Assembly (NCBI GenBank): GCA_023426145.1
Contig: JAFABG010000042.1
Location: 1-42,610 of the forward strand
DNA length: 42,610 nt
Source: Bacteroidota bacterium
GTDB lineage: Bacteria > Bacteroidota > Bacteroidia > Bacteroidales > Bacteroidaceae
Reading direction: 5' to 3'
Shown here: positions 8,728 to 14,374 of the stretch, piece by piece
Layout: each line of letters starts with the position of its first letter
Position numbering within the stretch: position 1 is the first letter of the stretch
Position numbers and translations under genes: made by a program
Notes under the pieces: generated by a model
What the model was told of the DNA's origin: nothing
What the model saw: only the letters and a program-made list of their open reading frames with translations
Databases searched by the model: none

Positions 8728-10230
8728 ATGAAATTGCCTCTAAAAAATATTATCATTCTTGTAGTATGCTCGCTATCGGGAATATTTGCCTACCAAGCAT
8801 ACTGGTTAACTGGCCTCTACCATACCATGGAGCAAGAAATGGATGCCAGCATCAAGGATGCTATGCGTATGAGTGACTTTAACGAAATTGTACTTCGCGT
8901 CAATCAACTAAAAGAAGACAACACAAAACATGGCTCGGTAAGTGTCTCTGCTGGCTATGGCGCTGATGGCAATACTTTAGTCGCTAAACAAAGCATATCC
9001 TACACAGATAGCACAACAAAAGCAAACTTTCATTCTCAAACTGAAACTACGGTAGACACCTTGTCCACGGATGGTCAAGATGAAGAATCGGATCCTGTTG
9101 CCACCAGCAAAAGTGGGCTTGATGTGTTATTAAAGAAGAAAGACTCCCTCAAAGAGTTATTTTATAGCATTCAACAAGGCATACACTCAGGGGTTGACAC
9201 CTATATCGACATTAATTTGCAAAGATACGATAGCCTTCTTACCGCTACTTTGAAAACACATCATATCGATGTGCCGCACAAAACCCTATTAATATATACC
9301 GCGAGCAATAATGCCTATATTGATACACTAGGAACAGCTGGAGACAGTACATACGTGCCTAGCAGGAAAGCTATACACTACGACTATGAATTCAATCGGT
9401 CTCATAACCAAAGCTATCAACTCACTTCAGAACCTATCGCCCCATTAGTCTGGAAAAAAATGAGTGGAATACTCGTTACTTCATTCGTAGTCTTCCTCGT
9501 TTTAGGATTTTCTTTCTGGTTTCTGATTCAAACACTCTTAAAACAAAGAACATTGGATGAAATGAAAAGCGACTTCACCAATAATATCACCCATGAGCTG
9601 AAGACTCCTATTGCCGTAGCTTATGCAGCAAACGATGCATTATTAAACTTCAACCAGGCTGAAGAAAAAACAAAACGTGAACAATACTTGAGAATTAGCC
9701 AAGAACAATTACAACGTTTGAGTGGTCTAGTAGAACAGATACTTTCGATGAGTATGGAAAGTCGTAAGACCTTTAAACTACACCCCGAAGAAATAAATAT
9801 CCATGAGTTGATTTCTTCTTTGATCAAACAGCATGAACTAAAATCCAACATTCCTCTGAACGTAAAACTCAATATTGAACCGGAATCATTTACTGTCGTA
9901 GCAGATCGTATTCATTTCAATAATATCATTAGCAACTTGATAGATAATGCAGTAAAATATTCGGAAAATGAAGCCTATATTACTATTGATTGCAAAAAAA
10001 AGGAGAGCAATACAACGATAAGTATTTCAGATAAAGGCATGGGAATCTCATCAGATAAACAAAAGCATATATTTGACAAGTTTTATCGAGTTCCTACAGG
10101 CAATCTTCATAACGTAAAGGGGTATGGCTTGGGGCTATTCTACGTGAAAACCATGATAGAAAAACATGGCGGAACTATAACGGTAAAGAGCGAACCCAAC
10201 ATAGGTAGCACATTTACTATAACATTATAA
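8728..10230 (+). CDS. Sensor histidine kinase
   Basis: A 500-residue inner-membrane kinase. Transmembrane segments lie at about residues 7-25 and 246-270, enclosing a periplasmic sensor region of roughly 220 residues with no family I recognise. No clear HAMP domain follows. The dimerisation/phosphoacceptor helix contains NNITHELKTPIA with H289. The catalytic domain shows an N box (NLIDNAVKYS), G1 (DKGMGISS), F box (FDKFYRVP) and G2 (GYGLGLFYVK), all intact. The stop codon overlaps the next gene's start by one base, so kinase and regulator are coupled. The layout resembles Bacteroides RprX-type kinases, but I do not claim orthology. The signal sensed is unknown. Confidence 0.92.
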   Translation: MKLPLKNIIILVVCSLSGIFAYQAYWLTGLYHTMEQEMDASIKDAMRMSDFNEIVLRVNQLKEDNTKHGSVSVSAGYGADGNTLVAKQSISYTDSTTKANFHSQTETTVDTLSTDGQDEESDPVATSKSGLDVLLKKKDSLKELFYSIQQGIHSGVDTYIDINLQRYDSLLTATLKTHHIDVPHKTLLIYTASNNAYIDTLGTAGDSTYVPSRKAIHYDYEFNRSHNQSYQLTSEPIAPLVWKKMSGILVTSFVVFLVLGFSFWFLIQTLLKQRTLDEMKSDFTNNITHELKTPIAVAYAANDALLNFNQAEEKTKREQYLRISQEQLQRLSGLVEQILSMSMESRKTFKLHPEEINIHELISSLIKQHELKSNIPLNVKLNIEPESFTVVADRIHFNNIISNLIDNAVKYSENEAYITIDCKKKESNTTISISDKGMGISSDKQKHIFDKFYRVPTGNLHNVKGYGLGLFYVKTMIEKHGGTITVKSEPNIGSTFTITL

Positions 10231-10937
10231 TGAGTAGACACATGAACAAAAATAACATAAGTATACTATTAGTAGAAGATGAATTAACCCTTGGGATGAT
10301 TATAAGCGATACCCTAGCCGAGAATGGATTCACTATGCACACAGCATCAAACGGTGAAGAAGGATTGCGTCTATTCTTTGAACTTCGTCCCGACGTCTTA
10401 GTAGCCGATGTGATGATGCCTAAAATGGACGGTTTCGAAATGGCCCGAAGAATCAGACAATCGGACAAACATACTCCGATTTTGTTTCTGACAGCACGCT
10501 CTGCAATTAACGATGTAGTGGAAGGTTTTGAACTCGGTGGCAATGATTATTTAAAGAAGCCTTTTGGAATGCAAGAACTCATAATACGAATCAAAGCTTT
10601 GCTCGGAAAAGCCTCTCATTTCAGTGAAGAGGTCAATCTGACTCATTATGAAATCGGCCATTATTTATTCCACCCCATCGAACAAACCTTACTGTATGCA
10701 GGAATAAAGCAAGAACTCTCCCATCGGGAATCTGAAATATTAAAACGGTTATGTGATAATCGTAATCAAATTGTAAAAACTCAAGATGTCTTACTTGATT
10801 TATGGGGAGATGATAGTTTCTTTAATTCGAGAAGTTTACATGTTTTTATCACAAAATTAAGACATAAGCTATCACAAGATAAGCAAATACGAATAGTGAA
10901 TATTAGAGGCATTGGTTATAAATTAATTGTCTCATAA
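10230..10937 (+). CDS. OmpR/PhoB-family response regulator
   Basis: A 235-residue regulator with a receiver domain at about residues 8-120 and a winged-helix DNA-binding domain at about 135-235. Receiver residues are intact: acidic pair E16/D17, phosphoacceptor D60 (VADVMMP), T88 and K110. The C-terminal domain has the typical LSHRESEIL and RSLHVFITKLRHKL helices and the IRGIGYKL wing. The first ATG (10230) overlaps the kinase stop; an internal ATG at 10242 (MNKNNIS) is an equally plausible start. It is the cognate partner of the preceding kinase. A plausible target is the divergent receptor gene and its own operon via the phased repeats at 8650-8686. Confidence 0.93.
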   Translation: MSRHMNKNNISILLVEDELTLGMIISDTLAENGFTMHTASNGEEGLRLFFELRPDVLVADVMMPKMDGFEMARRIRQSDKHTPILFLTARSAINDVVEGFELGGNDYLKKPFGMQELIIRIKALLGKASHFSEEVNLTHYEIGHYLFHPIEQTLLYAGIKQELSHRESEILKRLCDNRNQIVKTQDVLLDLWGDDSFFNSRSLHVFITKLRHKLSQDKQIRIVNIRGIGYKLIVS

Positions 10938-11133
10938 TCAGTAAACACAAACAAAAAAGTTAAATTATACATTATTAAATCATTCCCCCAAAATAATGTC
11001 AGCATCCCTCTAGCATAGTGTCATGATCATCACAATATAGTATCAGTATATCTAGGGGATAATGAAACTATACTTGCACATTCATTTTTTACAAAAATAA
11101 CAGAACAAAACAAGTTATAAGATTAAAGTTTCT

Positions 11134-11141
11134 TATCTTTG
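11134..11141 (+). promoter_or_regulatory. Promoter -7 element for the 11164 gene
   Basis: TATCTTTG, an exact TAnnTTTG match, lies 22 bases before the ATG at 11164, giving a short leader. No clear -33 TTTG is seen. Confidence 0.6.
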
Positions 11142-11163
11142 TGAACCATCAACCTTTACGACA

Positions 11164-11703
11164 ATGAGAAAACTAATTCTATTTCTTTCACTTATTTTAT
11201 CGATAAGTTTTGCGTCAGCACAATCTGAAGTTCCTTCGGATAGTATTAAGCATACTACACCTAGTAAGATGAAAGATTTTGGTGGCTTCCTACTTGATAT
11301 GGGATTAATGAGTGTTTCCACACCTAAACTTCCCAAATATGATCTAGCTCCATCAAACATTAGCAAAGATTATAATCAACTATTTAGCCTCAATACCAAT
11401 TCGATTTATACACAGGGGGTTACTAATCTTTTCTCAGGATCTTCCTTTTCGGGTTTGGGATATAGCTATGATTTGGGAATGTCCTATTCACCTCAGATTA
11501 TGCAAATGAGTACCTTCAAATTAAAAAATGGATGGAGGATCAGCACGTACGGTGATTATAATAAAGAGGGATGGAGAGTTCCCAATCAAAGCGCTTTGCC
11601 TTGGGAAAAAAATAATTTCCGTGGAGCGTTTGAATTAAAATCAGGTAATGGGAACTTTGGCATCCGTATCGAAGTTCAACAAGGGCGAAATAGTTTGTAC
11701 TAA
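11164..11703 (+). CDS. Secreted protein of unknown function
   Basis: A 179-residue protein with a clean signal peptide (RKLILFLSLILSISFASAQ) and probable cleavage after ASA. The mature part is rich in Gly, Ser, Tyr and Asn. Its C-terminal half alternates in a beta-strand-like way (GLGYSYDLGMSYSP, FKLKNGWRISTYGDY, FGIRIEVQQGR), suggesting a small outer-membrane or periplasmic beta-rich protein. No domain is recognised. It has its own promoter and is separated by 226 bases from the two-component system upstream. It ends only 7 bases from the convergent SDR gene, with no obvious terminator between. Confidence 0.8.
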   Translation: MRKLILFLSLILSISFASAQSEVPSDSIKHTTPSKMKDFGGFLLDMGLMSVSTPKLPKYDLAPSNISKDYNQLFSLNTNSIYTQGVTNLFSGSSFSGLGYSYDLGMSYSPQIMQMSTFKLKNGWRISTYGDYNKEGWRVPNQSALPWEKNNFRGAFELKSGNGNFGIRIEVQQGRNSLY

Positions 11704-11710
11704 TCCTTTT

Positions 11711-12730
11711 TTATGACCTACTTCCAAAAGCCTTATCTGCTGCAGATATAGCATCTACAATACGGTCACACCATGAATCAAATTCATTATCAGGAGCTTG
11801 TGTCTCTGGGTGCGAAAGCATATAAGCTACTGCTTGCCTTAAGCCTGTAGCCATTGAAACTGTACAATTGAAATCAGGAACAAGCCGTTTAATTTTCGAA
11901 TTATCAAAAACAACGGAAGCCGATTTATCACCCAACAATTCCCCTCTAAAATCATAATTTTCAGCATGTTTAGCTAGGAAATCAGAAGCTACGTGCAAAG
12001 CATTCAGTGGTTTTCCTAATTCATCAGCAATAAGTTGATAAATTTGATTCCACGTCATACTTTCATCTGATGTAATATGATAGGAATTTCCAATCGCATG
12101 GGGATTTGCCATCAAGCCGACAAAGCCTTTTGCAAAATCTTTAGAATGAGTCAACGTCCATAATGAGCTCCCATCCCCAGGAATAATCACAGGTTTCCCG
12201 CTGAGTATTCTTTGAAGAATTTGCCAATTCCCATTATTACCATGGAGACTTACTGGAACTTTAGTCCCATTATATGTATGGCTAGGACGAACAATAGTAA
12301 CAGGAAAGCCTGCTGTTCGATAGGAAGCCATCAGTGCCTCTTCGGCTTCAATTTTATGCTGCGAATATTCCCAATAATGATTATACAAAGGAGTACTTTC
12401 GGTTATTCGATAATCATTGAGCGGCTTCTGGTATGCTGAGGCGCTACTAATAAAAATATATTGTTTCGTTTTATCCCGAAATAAACGAATATCACGATTC
12501 ACTTCTTCAGCAGAATATGCTATAAACTGAGCAACAACATCGTATGTTTCATTTGCAATTACCTTTCTTACAGTTTGTTCGTCGTGTATATCAGCTATAA
12601 TACTACGCATACTAGCTAGCTGCTTTCTCGAACCTCGATTGAGCAATGTAATTTCCCATCCTTTTTGTTGGGCCAACTCTACTACATCAGTACTAATAGT
12701 ACCAGTACCTCCAATGAATAAAACTTTCAT
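11711..12730 (-). CDS. NAD(P)-dependent epimerase/dehydratase-like SDR protein
   Basis: A 339-residue extended/atypical short-chain dehydrogenase. The nucleotide-binding glycine motif GGTGTIS is at residues 7-13, directly after the first strand (KVLFI). The catalytic-type Tyr-x3-Lys is YSQHK at 122-126, preceded by the FISSASAY strand. The C-terminal half (SDESMTWNQIYQLIADELG) resembles NAD-dependent sugar epimerases and CSP41-like proteins. The substrate cannot be deduced. It is soluble, single-gene, and has an exact -7 element 26 bases upstream. Neighbouring genes give no pathway hint. Confidence 0.87.
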   Translation of the reverse strand: MKVLFIGGTGTISTDVVELAQQKGWEITLLNRGSRKQLASMRSIIADIHDEQTVRKVIANETYDVVAQFIAYSAEEVNRDIRLFRDKTKQYIFISSASAYQKPLNDYRITESTPLYNHYWEYSQHKIEAEEALMASYRTAGFPVTIVRPSHTYNGTKVPVSLHGNNGNWQILQRILSGKPVIIPGDGSSLWTLTHSKDFAKGFVGLMANPHAIGNSYHITSDESMTWNQIYQLIADELGKPLNALHVASDFLAKHAENYDFRGELLGDKSASVVFDNSKIKRLVPDFNCTVSMATGLRQAVAYMLSHPETQAPDNEFDSWCDRIVDAISAADKAFGSRS

Positions 12731-12755
12731 ATACTAGTTATTTAATGATTAACGG

Positions 12756-12763
12756 CAAAGATA
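12756..12763 (-). promoter_or_regulatory. Promoter -7 element for the SDR gene
   Basis: The minus strand reads TATCTTTG, an exact TAnnTTTG match, ending 25 bases before the SDR start at 12730. Confidence 0.6.
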
Positions 12764-12852
12764 TCAAATCTTCTACAGTTTCTTAATAAAAACAAAACAA
12801 TTAGCGCTTTATACTAATCAATGTTATAAAACATATTTTTCTTCACTCTTTG

Positions 12853-12884
12853 TTTGCCCAACACATAAGAAATGCATATGTTTG
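12853..12884 (+). promoter_or_regulatory. Complete Bacteroides-type promoter for a small RNA
   Basis: A TTTG -33 element at 12853-12856, a 20-base spacer, then TATGTTTG at 12877-12884 (exact TAnnTTTG). This is the best-formed promoter in the window, yet no coding start follows it closely. Confidence 0.7.
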
Positions 12885-12887
12885 CAT

Positions 12888-12953
12888 TGTGTTTTTCATA
12901 GTATTAGATTTAAGGTTAACAAAGGTTGGAGCAAGGCGTTGCTCCTTTTTTTT
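12888..12953 (+). ncRNA. Probable small RNA of about 66 nt
   Basis: Directly after the promoter at 12853-12884 comes a short stretch with no ORF. It ends in a perfect 7-bp GC-rich hairpin (GGAGCAA, loop GGCG, TTGCTCC at 12928-12945) and eight T residues (12946-12953), a textbook intrinsic terminator. Promoter and terminator are about 65 bases apart with no gene between. The conserved-looking middle (CATAGTATTAGATTT, AAGGTTAACAAAGG) is, as I recall, similar to recurrent intergenic elements in Bacteroides genomes and may belong to a family of paralogous short sRNAs. That last point is memory, not something tested here. Confidence 0.65.
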
Positions 12954-13064
12954 ATGTCCATTAGTGAATAGTAGATAGTTGTTTGTAATTCTCAGTTAAA
13001 TAATCTATTGATAATAAGATATTTAACCTTTTCAAGTCTATCATTCAAATATAATTCGATTCTT

Positions 13065-13097
13065 ATATTGCATATTTATTTTGAAAATATGCAATAT
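13065..13097. promoter_or_regulatory. 13-bp palindrome over a -33 element, candidate operator
   Basis: Perfect inverted repeat: ATATTGCATATTT at 13065-13077 and AAATATGCAATAT at 13085-13097, with a 7-base centre. Its centre covers the TTTG (13080-13083) that serves as -33 for the promoter ending at 13110. Dyad symmetry centred on a -33 element is typical of a repressor operator; no T-tract follows, so it is not a terminator. Confidence 0.55.
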
Positions 13098-13110
13098 CTT
13101 CTTATCTTTG
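13080..13110 (+). promoter_or_regulatory. Promoter upstream of the small ORF and lysO genes
   Basis: TTTG at 13080-13083, a 19-base spacer, then TATCTTTG at 13103-13110 (exact TAnnTTTG). The predicted start near 13114 gives a 250-280 base leader to the LysO genes, or a 20-base leader to the small ORF at 13134. Confidence 0.65.
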
Positions 13111-13133
13111 CAGCAATAATTAAAAACATCAGA

Positions 13134-13241
13134 ATGAATCAATTTATTCAATTATATAATGCAGTTATAATTCATACAGAATTTTTCATATTCTGTATGT
13201 TATATTATGCGCATGTACATTGGTTCAGTGGATTTATCTAA
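13134..13241 (+). CDS. Possible 35-residue membrane peptide or leader peptide
   Basis: The reading frame MNQFIQLYNAV... to WFSGFI then stop begins 20 bases after the predicted transcription start, preceded by an A-rich stretch. The peptide is hydrophobic and very aromatic (six Phe, three Tyr, one Trp, three His), so it could be a single-span small membrane protein or a leader peptide for the lysO genes 120 bases downstream. Against it: a perfect 10-bp stem lies inside the frame, so the region may be a structured untranslated leader instead. Coding status is uncertain. Confidence 0.35.
   Translation: MNQFIQLYNAVIIHTEFFIFCMLYYAHVHWFSGFI
13173..13199 (+). promoter_or_regulatory. Hairpin in the leader before lysO
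   Basis: A perfect 10-bp stem (CATACAGAAT at 13173-13182, ATTCTGTATG at 13190-13199) with a 7-base loop. It is flanked by imperfectly complementary AT-rich arms that could extend it outward to about 13161-13211. No U-tract follows, so it is not a terminator. Confidence 0.5.
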
Positions 13242-13363
13242 TTCTCCCCTCTTTTTCTTATTCTAACATCTGTAGAGCAATACTTACAGAAAGGTTTATA
13301 ATTTAACTTCAATGAGATAGTCATCTTCTTGAGAAGTGTCGTGTATTGTCTTTATTCAAAATA

Positions 13364-13669
13364 ATGACCCAACTAAAAAATCATCACAATATGTTTTCGG
13401 TCCTATCTATTATGTTTTTGGGAGTCTGCATTGGTTACGGATTACGTAACTGGTCTATTTTACAAAAAACAGATAAAACAATTTCTATAACTATCTTCTT
13501 ATTGCTATTTATTCTTGGCATATCAATCGGATCAAATAGTCTAATTATAAACAACTTAGGGAAATTTGGATGGCAAGCAATTATCCTTTCTGTATCAGGC
13601 GTATTAGGCAGTTTAATTGCAGCTCGACTAGTATTAAAAGTCTTTTTTAAAAGGGAAAGCAAATTATGA
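13364..13669 (+). CDS. LysO-family exporter, N-terminal part (DUF340-type)
   Basis: A membrane protein of 101 residues from the ATG at 13364, or 92 from the ATG at 13391 (MFSVLSIMFLGV), where the first transmembrane helix begins at once; I list the longer form. An upstream TTG at 13346 is less likely. Three hydrophobic helices are visible (FSVLSIMFLGVCIGYGL, ISITIFLLLFILGISIG, GWQAIILSVSGVLGSLIAA). The GISIGSN motif matches the start of the lysine exporter LysO (E. coli YbjE). The stop overlaps the next start (ATGA). LysO is one protein of about 300 residues in E. coli; here the same content is divided between two genes. Confidence 0.8.
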   Translation: MTQLKNHHNMFSVLSIMFLGVCIGYGLRNWSILQKTDKTISITIFLLLFILGISIGSNSLIINNLGKFGWQAIILSVSGVLGSLIAARLVLKVFFKRESKL

Positions 13670-14286
13670 AAGGCAATATCACCGTTATCCTTTTTTTTGG
13701 CGTAGGTTGTCTTATTGGAATATATAATAAATTCCAATTCGACACGCATACTGTCTCCATGTACATACTCTACGCATTAATGCTTCAGGTAGGAATCAGC
13801 ATTGGCTCAAACAAAAACTTGAAAGTCATTATTTCAAATTTGCATCCGAAAATGTTATTAATACCATTAGCCACCATAAGCGGTACATTATTATTTTCGG
13901 CATTAGCGAGCATTTTGCTTAGTCAATGGAGTGTGTTCGATTGCATGGCAGTGGGAAGTGGATTCGCCTATTATTCCCTTTCGTCCATTTTAATCACCCA
14001 ATTTAAAGAACCAACCATGGGACTACAGTTAGCTACAGAGCTTGGAACAATTGCTTTATTAAGCAACATTTTCCGAGAAATGATGGCTATCCTAGGAATA
14101 CCACTCATTAATAAATATTTCGGTAAACTTGCACCAATATCGGCTGCAGGAGTAAATTCTATGGATGTATTGCTTCCCTCTATTAGTCGATATTTAGGAA
14201 AAGAGATGATTCCTATTGCCATATTACACGGTGTGCTCATTGATATCAGCGTACCTATCTTTGTCTCCTTTTTCTGCAATCTATAG
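13666..14286 (+). CDS. LysO-family lysine exporter, C-terminal part
   Basis: A 206-residue inner-membrane protein with about six hydrophobic segments. The N-terminal part again carries the GISIGSNKNLK motif seen in the partner protein. Further conserved-looking motifs are GSGFAYYSLSSILI, ELGTIALLSNIFREM and SAAGVNSMDVLLP, typical of the LysO core. It overlaps the preceding gene by four bases (ATGA), so the halves are probably made and assembled together. LysO exports L-lysine and toxic analogues in E. coli; that substrate is inferred by family only. A hairpin terminator follows. Confidence 0.87.
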   Translation: MKGNITVILFFGVGCLIGIYNKFQFDTHTVSMYILYALMLQVGISIGSNKNLKVIISNLHPKMLLIPLATISGTLLFSALASILLSQWSVFDCMAVGSGFAYYSLSSILITQFKEPTMGLQLATELGTIALLSNIFREMMAILGIPLINKYFGKLAPISAAGVNSMDVLLPSISRYLGKEMIPIAILHGVLIDISVPIFVSFFCNL

Positions 14287-14301
14287 TCAATAATAACACA
14301 A

Positions 14302-14367
14302 AATCCCCTATCTTATTCGCTCTTTCACTCGTCAGAGTAAATTCAAGGTAAGATAAGGGGACATTTT
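14302..14367 (+). terminator. Terminator after the lysO genes (possibly bidirectional)
   Basis: TCCCCTATCTTA near 14304-14315 pairs with TAAGATAAGGGGA at 14349-14361 with one bulged base across a large loop, followed by a T run. It sits between two convergent genes and may serve both. Confidence 0.65.
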
Positions 14368-14374
14368 TAATCTA

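Larger units (their letters stand above)
12731..13363. other. Long gap between the SDR gene and the LysO genes
   Basis: The gap is over 600 bases. It holds the SDR promoter (12756-12763), the small RNA unit (12853-12953), a palindrome-covered promoter (13065-13110), a possible 35-codon ORF (13134-13241) and a hairpin (13173-13199). I see nothing in 12954-13060, and only weak short stems in 13242-13345. Confidence 0.8.

Noticed and set aside
8728..10937. Naming the kinase/regulator pair rprX/rprY
   Set aside because: The architecture is similar, but the receiver sequence does not match the RprY sequence as I remember it, so the symbols are withheld.
13065..13097. Invertible-promoter repeat of the Bacteroides phase-variation type
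   Set aside because: The two arms are only 7 bases apart; invertible promoters have arms separated by a hundred bases or more and usually a recombinase nearby.
13666..13669. Frameshift splitting a single lysO gene
   Set aside because: The junction is a clean ATGA overlap with a proper start codon and both proteins are intact, so two coupled genes are more likely.
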